DNA of 41,120 nucleotides from Caedibacter sp. 38-128 (lineage in GTDB: Bacteria > Pseudomonadota > Alphaproteobacteria > Caedimonadales > Caedimonadaceae). Each line of letters begins with the position of its first letter. Positions within the stretch are counted from its first letter, which is position 1. The position numbers and the translations under genes were made by a program. Below are positions 9,921 through 18,367 of this stretch, piece by piece. The stretch is from NCBI GenBank assembly GCA_001898705.1, contig MKUU01000041.1, positions 1 to 41,120 of the forward strand, given 5' to 3'. The notes below the pieces were generated by a model. The model saw nothing but the letters and a program-made list of their open reading frames with translations, searched no databases and was not told the origin of the DNA.

Positions 9921-11120
9921 ATGTCTCTACCCAATCTCAGTCAAGCCGCTCTAAAAAATAAAAAAATTATTTTACGTGCAGACCTTAATGTTCCAATGAA
10001 AGACGGTGAAATCCTAGATGATTCTAGAATCATGAGCCTTTTGCCAACAATTGACTATCTCTGCATGGAAGGAGCAAGCATTATTTTAATCTCTCATTTT
10101 GGCCGCCCCCAAGGAAAAACGGTCCCGGAGATGTCCCTTAAGCAGCTTTTACCTGCCTTAGAAAAATGTTGGAAAAAACCTATTTTCTTTGCCGAAGATT
10201 GTATTGGCTCTCAAGCCGAAAAAGTGACTCAAAATCTCAAGAGTGGTGAGATTGCCTTATTAGAAAATCTTCGTTTTCACCCTGAAGAAGAAGAAAACGA
10301 TCTTCATTTTGCCCAAGCTCTTGCAAAGCTAGGCGATATTTATGTAAACGACGGATTTGCTGTATCACATCGCGCTCATGCGTCCGTTCACGCCATTACA
10401 CAATATTTACCTTCCTTTCCAGGCCTTCTCATGTCAAAGGAAATCAATGCCCTCTCTCAAGCATTACAGGCCCCCCAAAGACCTCTTGCAGCTATTGTTG
10501 CGGGCTCTAAAATATCAACAAAGTTAGATCTTCTAAAAAATCTTTTAAATAAAGTTGATGTCCTTATGTTGAGCGGCGGAATTGCAAACACATTTTTAAA
10601 AGCACGCAATATTGAAATTGGAGCATCCCTTTATGAACCTTCAATGCTTGAAACGACGCAAGAGATTGAAAAATTAGCGGGCGAAAAGCAAGTTGAAATT
10701 GTCCTTCCTATTGATGCGACAGGCCCTCTTAATGCTGAGGATTTTATAACAATCAATCTGGCTCACGCCCCAAAAGAATTTAAGATACTTGATATTGGCC
10801 CTGAGACTGTTTCTCTTTTTAGCTCTAAGCTCACTCAAGTTCGTACTCTGGTCTGGAATGGCCCTCTTGGCGTGTTTGAAATGCCCCCTTTTGATCAAGG
10901 AACAACAGCGATTGCTCAAAAAGTAGCTGAATTAAGTCGTCATCAAAAACTCTTCAGCATTGCAGGCGGAGGTGAAACGCTCGCAGCTCTTGCTAATGCG
11001 AAGTCTAGTCATGATTTTAGCTATTTATCAACAGCTGGAGGCGCTTTTCTTGAATGGCTTGAAGGAAAAGATCTTCCTGGGATCATGGCGTTGATAAAAA
11101 GCGACCCACAGGCTGGTTAA
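9921..11120 (+). CDS. pgk: Phosphoglycerate kinase
   Basis: A 399-residue glycolytic kinase interconverting 1,3-bisphosphoglycerate + ADP and 3-phosphoglycerate + ATP. Motifs in order are RADLNVPM (substrate loop), SHFGRP, LLENLRFHPEE, VNDGFAVSHRAHAS, AGSKISTK (nucleotide domain), WNGPLGVFE and the C-terminal GGGETLAAL with STAGGAFLEWLEGK. In most family members the glycine loop reads GGGD; here it is GGGE, a conservative change. The ATG at 9921 is preceded by AAGAGGA and matches the family N-terminus; an in-frame TTG at 9894 adds only nine unlikely residues. The last 93 bp overlap the 3' end of convergent ctaA. Confidence 0.97.
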   Translation: MSLPNLSQAALKNKKIILRADLNVPMKDGEILDDSRIMSLLPTIDYLCMEGASIILISHFGRPQGKTVPEMSLKQLLPALEKCWKKPIFFAEDCIGSQAEKVTQNLKSGEIALLENLRFHPEEEENDLHFAQALAKLGDIYVNDGFAVSHRAHASVHAITQYLPSFPGLLMSKEINALSQALQAPQRPLAAIVAGSKISTKLDLLKNLLNKVDVLMLSGGIANTFLKARNIEIGASLYEPSMLETTQEIEKLAGEKQVEIVLPIDATGPLNAEDFITINLAHAPKEFKILDIGPETVSLFSSKLTQVRTLVWNGPLGVFEMPPFDQGTTAIAQKVAELSRHQKLFSIAGGGETLAALANAKSSHDFSYLSTAGGAFLEWLEGKDLPGIMALIKSDPQAG

Positions 11121-12068
11121 TAACACAATTGCGATGGCTTGATGCGATGTTGCTAAAAATACGGGCACATGCAGTAAAAGTGTTGAAATTCCTAAGCCTG
11201 CTTGAAGTATAGCAAGCGCAAAGACAACCCTATAAAAACCCTGCCTTTGAAGGGCAAGAAAGCCCAAAAATAAGAGGGTTATAATAGCTAAAAGTCGATG
11301 GACAAATTGGATACTGACAGGATTATGGATGAGATCCTTCCACCAAGGTGCTTCAAAAAATAACTCTTCAGGAATCCAAGATTTTCCCATCAATGGGAAA
11401 GTATTATAAATAAGCCCTGCCTTATGGCCAGCAACGAGCCCTCCAAATAAAATGGTCAGGGAAATAAGACTTACAGCTGTGATCACACTATAATCCCAGG
11501 TTTTTATATGAGCATACCACAATCGCAATCCTAAATTGAGTGCCCAACTGTAGGTGATAATGGCTAACATCAGATGCATAGAAAGACGATACGGACTTAC
11601 GTAAGGATCATGAACGAGGCCACTTTTAACCATATACCACCCAACCACCCCTTGAATGGCTCCTAAGCTCCACAAAGCCAAGAGAGCCCCTAAATAAGGA
11701 CGTAAAACTCTCTTTTTTAGGACATAGAAAATCAGAAAAAGAAAATAAAGACCAATAAAACGTCCCCATAACCTATGAATGTATTCAAGCCAGAAAATTT
11801 GCTTAAACTCTATTAAAGACATCCCAAAATTCACTTTTTGATATTCGGGCGAGGCTTGATACTGAGAAAAAAGTGTTGTCCAATCTTGCTGAGTGAGGGG
11901 AGGGAATATACCTTGAAATGGTTGCCATTCAACTATTGAAAGGCCTGATCCCGTTAAACGTGTAACGCCCCCCAAGACAATCATAATGAAAATAAGGGCG
12001 CTTCCAACAAACAAGAAAAGAGCAAAAGAACGGTGTGCATCAAATGGCTTCATCAAATAAGATACCAT
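11028..12068 (-). CDS. ctaA: Heme A synthase (CtaA/COX15)
   Basis: An integral membrane oxidase that converts heme O to heme A for cytochrome aa3 oxidase. The family's VTRLTGSGLSIVEWQP loop follows the first helix. Four conserved histidines are visible in EYIHRLWGR, SMHLML, QFVHRLLA and TSHQAIA, two in each four-helix half. ATG 12068 or 12053 would place the first helix as in relatives; an upstream ATG at 12110 is open but lacks a Shine-Dalgarno sequence. The hydrophilic tail (QRHDPRKIFSFKPFKKSASSC) extends past the last helix and overlaps pgk for 93 bp. carD lies just upstream on the same strand. Confidence 0.93.
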   Translation of the reverse strand: MVSYLMKPFDAHRSFALFLFVGSALIFIMIVLGGVTRLTGSGLSIVEWQPFQGIFPPLTQQDWTTLFSQYQASPEYQKVNFGMSLIEFKQIFWLEYIHRLWGRFIGLYFLFLIFYVLKKRVLRPYLGALLALWSLGAIQGVVGWYMVKSGLVHDPYVSPYRLSMHLMLAIITYSWALNLGLRLWYAHIKTWDYSVITAVSLISLTILFGGLVAGHKAGLIYNTFPLMGKSWIPEELFFEAPWWKDLIHNPVSIQFVHRLLAIITLLFLGFLALQRQGFYRVVFALAILQAGLGISTLLLHVPVFLATSHQAIAIVLLTSLWVAFYQRHDPRKIFSFKPFKKSASSC

Positions 12069-12121
12069 GAAAAAATATCTTATTCCTTGGATTAACCCCT
12101 CTGATATCATAACGCCGAAAA

Positions 12122-12619
12122 CTAAGCTGCTTGCAAAATCTCTTCAACTCGCGCAATGGCTTGATTTTCATCAATTGCTTCAATAGCTGCAATTTCGGAC
12201 GCTAAACGTTGAAGGGCTGCTTGATAAATTTGACGTTCGCTATAAGATTGATCTGGCTGATCTCCACTCCGGTAAAGCTCACGAATAACCTCTGCAATTG
12301 AGGTTAATTCACCAGAGGAAATTTTCATTTCATACTCTTGAGCGCGACGTGACCAGATTGCTTTCTTAGATTTTATTTTTTTCTTTAGGGTCCCTAGAGC
12401 ATTCTCAACTTCATTTTCCGTACTTAAAGCACGCAACCCAGCATCTTGCGCTTTTTTCATTGGCAAACGTAAAGTCATCCGATTTTTTGAAAAAGAAATC
12501 ACAAAAACTTGAAGTTCATGACCTGCAACTTCTTGTGTTTCAATTGACATTACTTTTCCAACACCATGTGCTGGATATACGACAAGATCCCCACTCGAGA
12601 AAGCACGGTTTTGAATCAT
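12122..12619 (-). CDS. CarD/CdnL-family transcriptional regulator
   Basis: A 165-residue protein with the N-terminal RNA-polymerase-interaction domain of CarD/CdnL: FSSGDLVVYPAHGVGKVMSIE, then RLPMKKAQDAGLRALS. The helical C-terminal domain follows, with WSRRAQEYEMKISSGELTSIAEVIRELYR. Family members bind the polymerase beta subunit and stabilise open complexes at promoters such as those for rRNA. The length fits alphaproteobacterial CdnL. ATG at 12619 has a strong GAGGATTTAAA ribosome site. ctaA begins 53 bp after its stop (or 11 bp if the upstream ATG is used), so cotranscription is plausible. Confidence 0.93.
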   Translation of the reverse strand: MIQNRAFSSGDLVVYPAHGVGKVMSIETQEVAGHELQVFVISFSKNRMTLRLPMKKAQDAGLRALSTENEVENALGTLKKKIKSKKAIWSRRAQEYEMKISSGELTSIAEVIRELYRSGDQPDQSYSERQIYQAALQRLASEIAAIEAIDENQAIARVEEILQAA

Positions 12620-12825
12620 TTTAAATCCTCAAGATTGTTTAGGTAATGCGCCCATAATATATCCAAAAGAACCCACTTTGTCAAACAAAGAATGAGAAAA
12701 ATAACTTATATGATAAAAAGCATTAAATCTTATTAAATACCTGACCCTAAAAAGATAATAATTTTCCTTAAACAATACAAATAACAATATAAGTAATATT
12801 AACTATCTTTCAGTATTTTTTAAAT

Positions 12826-13713
12826 TTATTTATTCTTTAACATGCCAGATTTTAATAATTGTATATTTATTTTCATCATATCGACATAAGTAGCTGCGGG
12901 TTGATTTTTTTCAGAGAGCGCATCAGAATATAACATTCCACCAATAGCAACCCCTGCTTCTTCTGCAATATGCCGAATCAAGCGCTCATTGGTAATGTTC
13001 TCAATAAAAACCACCCCTACCCGGTGTTCTTTTATTTCTTTAATCAGATCAACGACTTCCTGAACAGAGGGCTCACTTTCTGTACTCAGCCCTTGAGGTG
13101 CTAAAAATTTTATCTGGTAGGCCTCACTTAAATAGCCAAATGCGTCATGCGCTGTGATAACGGTCCTCTGATGACGAGGAATACTCTCGAGCTCTTTATA
13201 AATCCATGTTTCCAAATCTTTTAGCTGTTTACGGTAACGAGCCGCATTTTTTTGAATAAGTTCAGTCGATTGCGGGATTAACCCTAAAAGAGCCTTCTCA
13301 ATATTATCAACATAGATCATTGCATTCTTAACATCGTGCCACGCATGAGGATCTGGTGAAAACTCATTCCCTTGCACAAATGTACGAGATTTAATATTTT
13401 GCGACGCAATAACGATCTTGGCTTTTGTCTTCGTCGATTCCACGAGACGAGGTATCCACGCTTCGAACCCGAGCCCATTTATTAGGATTAAATCAGCTTC
13501 TGAGATAAGTTGAGCGCTCTCAGGTGTCGGTTCAAAAATATGAGCATCACTATTAGGACCCACCAAAGACGTAACAGTAACAGCTTCTCCGCCTACATTT
13601 TCAACGAGATCTTTAAGTATACTAAAACTCACAACAATCTTCGGCGTTGGCTGAGCACACCCCAAAGAGCTATGAATTAATAACGTTAAAAATATGATCC
13701 CCCATTTTCTCAT
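12826..13713 (-). CDS. znuA: Zinc/manganese ABC transporter substrate-binding protein
   Basis: A 295-residue cluster A-I periplasmic metal-binding protein. The start is ATG 13713, whose ATGA overlaps the znuB stop; longer in-frame extensions upstream merely read through znuB. The leader MRKWGIIFLTLLIHSSLGCA is a signal peptide, ending in an imperfect lipobox (SLGC). Metal ligands appear in DAHIFEPTP, DPHAWHD and AHDAFGYLSEAY, with an acidic residue near SDALSE. The third ligand is His, as in ZnuA and TroA, rather than the Glu of PsaA-type Mn binders. A His-rich loop is absent. Zinc is the likelier substrate, but manganese cannot be excluded. Confidence 0.9.
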   Translation of the reverse strand: MRKWGIIFLTLLIHSSLGCAQPTPKIVVSFSILKDLVENVGGEAVTVTSLVGPNSDAHIFEPTPESAQLISEADLILINGLGFEAWIPRLVESTKTKAKIVIASQNIKSRTFVQGNEFSPDPHAWHDVKNAMIYVDNIEKALLGLIPQSTELIQKNAARYRKQLKDLETWIYKELESIPRHQRTVITAHDAFGYLSEAYQIKFLAPQGLSTESEPSVQEVVDLIKEIKEHRVGVVFIENITNERLIRHIAEEAGVAIGGMLYSDALSEKNQPAATYVDMMKINIQLLKSGMLKNK

Positions 13714-14555
13714 GTGCGCCGACACCTTAAGCTGCCATAGGGACCTAAAATAACTGTCCCGAGATATAAAATACCGGCGGTCAAAATAATTGCGGGACCA
13801 GAAGGCCATCCATAGTGATAAGAAAATACCAATCCTAAAAAACCAGACAAAATAGCAAAAAGAATTGCAACAAGATAAAGAGACCATATTTCTCGCGCCC
13901 AAAAACGTGCTGTAATGGCGGGAAGCATCATCATCCCTAATGCCATTAAAGTTCCTAAGGCTTGAAAAGCTGAAACCATGTTTAAAACCACAAGCCCCAT
14001 AAAAATGAGATGATACAGGCTGCCACGCCCCCCTATGGACATCATAAAAACGGGATCAAAGCACTCAAGCACCAAAGGACGAAAGATTAAAGCCATAACG
14101 AACAAACTTAAAGTTGTAATACTCGCTATCAAGAGAAGAGAAGCTTTATCAACAGCTAAAATTGACCCAAAAAGGATATGCATGAGATCAATATTTTTTC
14201 CTTTAGTTGAGACAAGAATAGCTCCTAAGGCGAGGGCAATTAAATAAAATCCAACAAAACTAGCATCTTCTTTAAGAACAGTTTTCCGAGAGATAAAACT
14301 CGCTAAAAGAGCAACAATAAGCCCTGAAAACATTCCACCAATACCCATAGCAGGAAGAGAAAGCCCCATAAATAAATATCCCAGCGCAACGCCAGGCAAA
14401 ACAGAATGAGAAAGAGCATCGCCCATCAAGCTCATTCGCCTTAAGACAAGTAAGACACCTACCGGGGCGCATCCCATTGAAAGAGCAATACATGCGACCA
14501 AGGCGCGTCTAAGAAAAGGATAGGTTCCAAAAGGTTCTATAAAAAATTCATACAT
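13710..14555 (-). CDS. znuB: Zinc/manganese ABC transporter permease
   Basis: A 281-residue polytopic permease of the ABC-3 family starting MYEFFIEPFGTYPFLRRAL, as in many ZnuB proteins. Conserved features include GDALSHSVLPGVALGYLF and LGTLMALGMMMLPAITARFW. ATG 14555 overlaps the end of znuC by 8 bp, and the gene ends in ATGA shared with znuA. No separate Shine-Dalgarno is seen, so translational coupling through znuC-znuB-znuA is likely. A longer start at 14582 is open but less like the family. Confidence 0.93.
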   Translation of the reverse strand: MYEFFIEPFGTYPFLRRALVACIALSMGCAPVGVLLVLRRMSLMGDALSHSVLPGVALGYLFMGLSLPAMGIGGMFSGLIVALLASFISRKTVLKEDASFVGFYLIALALGAILVSTKGKNIDLMHILFGSILAVDKASLLLIASITTLSLFVMALIFRPLVLECFDPVFMMSIGGRGSLYHLIFMGLVVLNMVSAFQALGTLMALGMMMLPAITARFWAREIWSLYLVAILFAILSGFLGLVFSYHYGWPSGPAIILTAGILYLGTVILGPYGSLRCRRT

Positions 14556-15318
14556 TTTTAAAAAACTGCATTGTTTTATCATCTTCTAGATTTGCGTCTT
14601 CCCACTCACGAGAATTGCGCTTGGCTTGTTGTAAATTCTCAAGCGTAAGAACTTCCTTTGTTGAACCATAGGCTATCACATTTCGCGCCAATAAAAGTGA
14701 TTGAGGAAAATAGCTTTGCACAAATTCTAAATCATGGGACACAATAATCACAGTTCGTCTCTCAGCTGTCCAACTTTTAACAATCTTGATAAGATCTTCC
14801 ATCGTATATCTATCAACAGCTGCAAACGGCTCATCGAGGAGAATAATTTTAGCATCTTGTAGCATTGCACGGGCAAAAAGAACTCGTTGGAACTGACCGC
14901 CTGAAAGCATATGCAACGACCGATTTGCCATTTCTTTTAACCCAACCTTTTCAAGCGCTTTTTGAATAGTTGTGTCTGTTTTTTGACCTATTTCTTGGAA
15001 GAAGCCTCTTGTTTGAGACAACCCAAGCGCAACAACATCATACACCGTTAAAGGAAATGTACGATCGATCTCCGTTTGTTGCGGAAGATAGGCAATATCT
15101 TTAGGCTTTAAATGAAAATGCTGAATTTCACCATTTTGGAGGGGAACAAGTCCTAAAATAACTTTCAAGAGCGTGCTTTTTCCTCCCCCATTAGGACCCA
15201 ATATTGCCGTTAAGGATCCCTCGAAAAAGTCGATAGAAATATTTTCAAGCGCGCAATGATTTTTATAAGAGACAGAAACATTTTTAAAACTTAAAACAGG
15301 CTTTAGATTTTCAGTCAT
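14548..15318 (-). CDS. znuC: Zinc/manganese ABC transporter ATP-binding protein
   Basis: A 256-residue ABC ATPase. Walker A is GPNGGGKST, the Q-loop lies in YLPQQTEID, the signature is LSGGQFQR, Walker B is IILLDEPFAAVD, and the switch His is in IIVSHDLEF. This matches metal-type ZnuC/MntB ATPases. The frame is open up to 15465, but the N-terminal part upstream of MTENLKPVLSF is not conserved and precedes the apparent transcription start, so ATG 15318 (with GGTGGGCTTT before it) is chosen. It is the first gene of the operon, divergent from ftsE. Confidence 0.93.
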   Translation of the reverse strand: MTENLKPVLSFKNVSVSYKNHCALENISIDFFEGSLTAILGPNGGGKSTLLKVILGLVPLQNGEIQHFHLKPKDIAYLPQQTEIDRTFPLTVYDVVALGLSQTRGFFQEIGQKTDTTIQKALEKVGLKEMANRSLHMLSGGQFQRVLFARAMLQDAKIILLDEPFAAVDRYTMEDLIKIVKSWTAERRTVIIVSHDLEFVQSYFPQSLLLARNVIAYGSTKEVLTLENLQQAKRNSREWEDANLEDDKTMQFFKNV

Positions 15319-15444
15319 AAAGCCCACCATACACCTATCCATAGAAGAACCACCGCAAGAAAGACTATCTTGATTCTTTTCTGAGCACTCCAAAGAAGGG
15401 GAGAGAACATAGACCACCTTTTCTAAGTCACTTTTTATTTTTCT

Positions 15445-15484
15445 ACTATGTGAACTCAAAAGCATGTTGTCAATGTCAGTTCAC
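15445..15484 (-). promoter_or_regulatory. znuCBA promoter with flanking inverted repeat (candidate operator)
   Basis: On the minus strand a perfect -35 TTGACA (15473-15468) is followed after 17 bp by CATAGT (15450-15445), leading into znuC. An exact 7-bp inverted repeat, GTGAACT at 15450-15456 and AGTTCAC at 15478-15484, brackets the -35 region and touches the -10. Metal-uptake operons are usually repressed by a Fur-family protein such as Zur, and this is where such an operator would sit. The sequence does not match a Zur or Mur consensus I can recall, so the regulator is unknown. Confidence 0.5.
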
Positions 15485-15543
15485 CTATTTTGCGAACTTT
15501 CTCCTTGAGATTTAGACAACTTTCATCAAGTATAGTGAAATTA

Positions 15544-16263
15544 ATGGCGGGAGGAAAGGTGCATAACAGTATTGTTCAGTTTGAAAGAGTAAGCTTAAAA
15601 TATGATCAAGGGCCTTATATTCTTGAGGATGTTTCTTTTAATCTTTCCTCTGGAACTTTTCACTACCTGACAGGGGCAAGTGGCGTCGGAAAATCCTCTC
15701 TTCTTAAGCTTATATACAGTGGTTTTAAGGAATATCGAGGAACCATTCGAATCTTTGGCAGTGACCTAAGATATATGAAAAATCAAGCAACGGCTCTTTA
15801 TCGACAACAAGTTGGCGTCATTTTTCAAGATTTTCTTCTCCTCGACCACTTAACAACCTTGGATAACATTGCTCTTCCCTTGAGACTCAAAGGTGAGAGA
15901 TGGCTTGATAGCCGAAAAAAAGCTCAACAAATGATGAAATGGATTGGTCTTGGAGGCCTTGAAGAGGCAATGCCTTCAACGCTATCAGGCGGCCAGAAGC
16001 AACGCGCTGTTATCGCACGTTCCGTTATGAATAAGCCTAAAATTCTTCTCGCTGATGAACCAACTGGTAACCTCGACGACGAAAATGCGGCTAAACTTCT
16101 CTATCTTTTTGAAGAGCTTAATCGAGGTGGCATTACAATCATCATGGCCACACATAATAAAGATCTCACCACAGAATTTCCACATCCAATCATTCGTTTG
16201 GCTGAGGGCCAAGTTTCAATCCATCCCCCTTTTGGGCACGAAAGAATTGCTAATAATGCTTAA
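15544..16263 (+). CDS. ftsE: Cell division ATP-binding protein FtsE
   Basis: An ABC ATPase of about 239 residues that works with FtsX at the division septum to control peptidoglycan hydrolases. Walker [10 protein letters not shown] lies near residue 44, LSGGQKQR near 147, Walker [15 protein letters not shown] follows, then IIMATHNK. Two starts compete: ATG 15544 and GTG 15559. The GTG has GGGAGGAAAG directly before it, and a TATAGT at 15531-15536 would put the transcription start almost on the ATG, so the GTG may be the real one. It opens a tight six-gene operon. Confidence 0.93.
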   Translation: MAGGKVHNSIVQFERVSLKYDQGPYILEDVSFNLSSGTFHYLTGASGVGKSSLLKLIYSGFKEYRGTIRIFGSDLRYMKNQATALYRQQVGVIFQDFLLLDHLTTLDNIALPLRLKGERWLDSRKKAQQMMKWIGLGGLEEAMPSTLSGGQKQRAVIARSVMNKPKILLADEPTGNLDDENAAKLLYLFEELNRGGITIIMATHNKDLTTEFPHPIIRLAEGQVSIHPPFGHERIANNA

Positions 16264-17152
16264 AATGAAAACCTCGGCTGTTCGCTCTGAAATCCCTTTT
16301 AATCAAGTCAAAGGCTCTAAAATGGTGTTTGGCACCTTAGGGTTAATGGTTTTCTTGATCACCCTTTGTTTAAGTAGCTCTATTCTACTTGAACGTACTC
16401 TACAAACATGGCGCCACGAAGCAACACAAGGCTTTACAGTGACTCTTCCTCCGGTCACAGACCCACAACAACAATTTCTTCAACAAATAGAACTCTTGAA
16501 GCTTCTTAAAAAAATTCCGGGTGTCCTTAATATAGAAATTGTCACACAAGAGAAACGTACATCTATTTTTGATCATTGGGCTTATCCCGCTTCAACACCT
16601 CATTCTCCTCTTTCTTTTCAAACTATTGAGGCTACATTAGATAGTCGCGTCAAAATTGACTTTCCTCAAATTTCTTCAACTCTTGAAATATTTTTTCCAA
16701 CCATCCACCTTGAAGCAGGCCGCAAATCAAAAGAAACCTTTCTAGAGATTGTTCAAACTGCACAAATTTCCATCATGATTCTTGCGGGACTCATTGGGAT
16801 TGCCGCAATATTTACCATTGCATTTACAACACATGCAGGTCTTATTATTCACGAACGCGTTATTGAAATCCTACGATTAATTGGGGCCGAAGACCGTTTT
16901 ATTGCAAAGCAATTTCAAAGCTATGCTTTAAAGCTCTCTGTTAAGGGCGGTATTTTAGGCTTTGGTCTTTCGGCTCTCTTCTACTCCTTGTTAACGTCGA
17001 CGATTGATTTATCTTTGCTTTCAGTAACATCTAAAACTTTCCCTTATGCTGAAATCTGGAGCATTATTGTGTTTTCCCCTATTCTCGTTGCTGTCGTTAT
17101 TATGATTTCGGCACACACTACAGTTATGTTTGCACTTTCTCAGGAGACCTAA
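16256..17152 (+). CDS. ftsX: Cell division protein FtsX
   Basis: A 298-residue membrane partner of FtsE. A first transmembrane helix (VFGTLGLMVFLITLCLSSSI) is followed by a periplasmic domain of about 170 residues, then three helices, matching the FtsX permease layout. The conserved EILRLIGAEDRFIAKQF segment connects helices in the C-terminal half. ATG 16256 overlaps the ftsE stop by 8 bp; ATG 16265 is an alternative. The open frame extends upstream into ftsE, but that part is only ftsE read in another frame. The next gene begins immediately after the stop. Confidence 0.92.
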   Translation: MLKMKTSAVRSEIPFNQVKGSKMVFGTLGLMVFLITLCLSSSILLERTLQTWRHEATQGFTVTLPPVTDPQQQFLQQIELLKLLKKIPGVLNIEIVTQEKRTSIFDHWAYPASTPHSPLSFQTIEATLDSRVKIDFPQISSTLEIFFPTIHLEAGRKSKETFLEIVQTAQISIMILAGLIGIAAIFTIAFTTHAGLIIHERVIEILRLIGAEDRFIAKQFQSYALKLSVKGGILGFGLSALFYSLLTSTIDLSLLSVTSKTFPYAEIWSIIVFSPILVAVVIMISAHTTVMFALSQET

Positions 17153-17740
17153 GTGTTAGATTTAGTAATGCTTGATCGAGATGGTGTGATTAATGTAGAT
17201 CGCCGCACGTCTGTAAGATCTTGGGAAGAATTTACCTTTCTGCCTTCCGTCGAGAAAGCTATCCAAGCTTTAAATCAAAAAAATATTCCTGTTGCTGTGA
17301 TAACAAATCAGGCAGTTGTGGGACGAAATGAGTTAAGCCTTGCAGATCTTAATCATATTCATCTCCAAATGCAAAAAAGTCTTGCGGAAAAAGGAGCCTA
17401 TATTGATCATATCTTTTTTTGCACAGATACAACGATTGAACCTCATTATCGTCGCAAACCAGCCCCAGGCATGCTCTTAGAAGCCTTAAAATTCTTTAAT
17501 GCACGACCTGCTCACTCTTATATGATTGGAGATGCGTTACGAGACCTTGAAGCCGCCTATCATGCCGGTTGCCAGAGGATTCTCGTACGAACGGGCAAAG
17601 GCTTTGTGACTGAAAAAGAAGGAATTCCAAATTTTCTAGAACCTGTACCAATTTATGATGACTTGCTAACCGCGGTAAAAGCTCTTTTAGAAAAGCTAGA
17701 CGATTTCTCTGCCACCACGTATACTAACGAGCATCATTAA
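17153..17740 (+). CDS. HAD-family phosphatase, GmhB/histidinol-phosphatase-like
   Basis: A 195-residue HAD hydrolase. The nucleophile motif is LDRDGVIN (Asp8, Asp10), followed by VITNQ (motif II), RRKPAPGM (motif III Lys) and GDALRDLEAA (motif IV). This architecture is that of D-glycero-D-manno-heptose 1,7-bisphosphate 7-phosphatase, used for LPS core heptose. However, the zinc loop of classical GmhB (Cys-x-His ... Cys-x-Cys before RKP) is reduced here to CTDTTIEPHYRRKP, with only one cysteine, so substrate assignment is uncertain. GTG at 17153 directly follows the ftsX TAA. Its place in an envelope operon supports a sugar-phosphate role. Confidence 0.8.
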   Translation: MLDLVMLDRDGVINVDRRTSVRSWEEFTFLPSVEKAIQALNQKNIPVAVITNQAVVGRNELSLADLNHIHLQMQKSLAEKGAYIDHIFFCTDTTIEPHYRRKPAPGMLLEALKFFNARPAHSYMIGDALRDLEAAYHAGCQRILVRTGKGFVTEKEGIPNFLEPVPIYDDLLTAVKALLEKLDDFSATTYTNEHH

Positions 17741-17755
17741 AGGATATCACTTTTC

Positions 17756-18367
17756 ATGAAACGTTGGTTTCTCATCCTGACGCTTATAAGCGTTCTCGGC
17801 TGGAGTCTCGGTCTGTTATGGTTTGCTAATAGCATTCAAAAGAATGTCCTAGCACCTGAACAGTCAACAGATGCTATCATCGTGTTGACGGGCGGCGCTG
17901 AACGGGTGACAACAGGCTTGTCTCTTTTATCTCATGGATTAGCTCAGCGGCTTTTTATTTCTGGTGTCCATGAACATGTGAGAATAAAAGACTTATTATC
18001 GCAAATTTCTTTAAATGAACGCGAGAAAATTAATCCTGCAACAATTGATTTAGGGTATGCAGCAGCGAATACCACCCAAAATGCTCAAGAAACAGCCGAG
18101 TGGGTTCGAAAAAACCATATTCAAACACTTCGTTTGGTGACTTCTAATTATCACATGCCCCGAAGCTTATTAGAGTTTTCTCAGCGTTTACCAAATGTGA
18201 AAATAATCCCTCACCCCATTTCACCCAAAAATTTTCATGATAAAATGTGGTGGCAGTGGCCAGGTACTTTTGATTTAATTATCCGAGAATATCATAAACT
18301 TTTAGGCGCTTTGGGCCAATATTGTTTAAGAAAATTTACTTTTAAAGGAATTGAGACTTTGTCATGA
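17756..18367 (+). CDS. YdcF/DUF218 family protein
   Basis: A 203-residue protein with one N-terminal membrane helix (about residues 4-24) followed by a DUF218 domain: TDAIIVLTGG, then GLAQRLFISGVH, TTQNAQETAEW and LVTSNYHMPRS. Relatives include E. coli YdcF, SanA and ElyC, envelope proteins linked to vancomycin or lipid-II related phenotypes; the biochemical activity is not established. It overlaps plsC by ATGA, so it is part of the ftsE operon. The same order, ydcF between ftsX and plsC, is common in Alphaproteobacteria. Confidence 0.9.
   Translation: MKRWFLILTLISVLGWSLGLLWFANSIQKNVLAPEQSTDAIIVLTGGAERVTTGLSLLSHGLAQRLFISGVHEHVRIKDLLSQISLNEREKINPATIDLGYAAANTTQNAQETAEWVRKNHIQTLRLVTSNYHMPRSLLEFSQRLPNVKIIPHPISPKNFHDKMWWQWPGTFDLIIREYHKLLGALGQYCLRKFTFKGIETLS

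Noticed and set aside
13714-13902. N-terminal extension of ZnuA by 63 residues
   Set aside because: It reads through znuB in another frame; the signal peptide begins at ATG 13713.
15319-15465. N-terminal extension of ZnuC by 49 residues
   Set aside because: It is not conserved in the family and lies partly upstream of the predicted promoter; ATG 15318 has a ribosome site.
16055-16255. N-terminal extension of FtsX by 67 residues
   Set aside because: It is ftsE in another frame; FtsX homology begins after ATG 16256.
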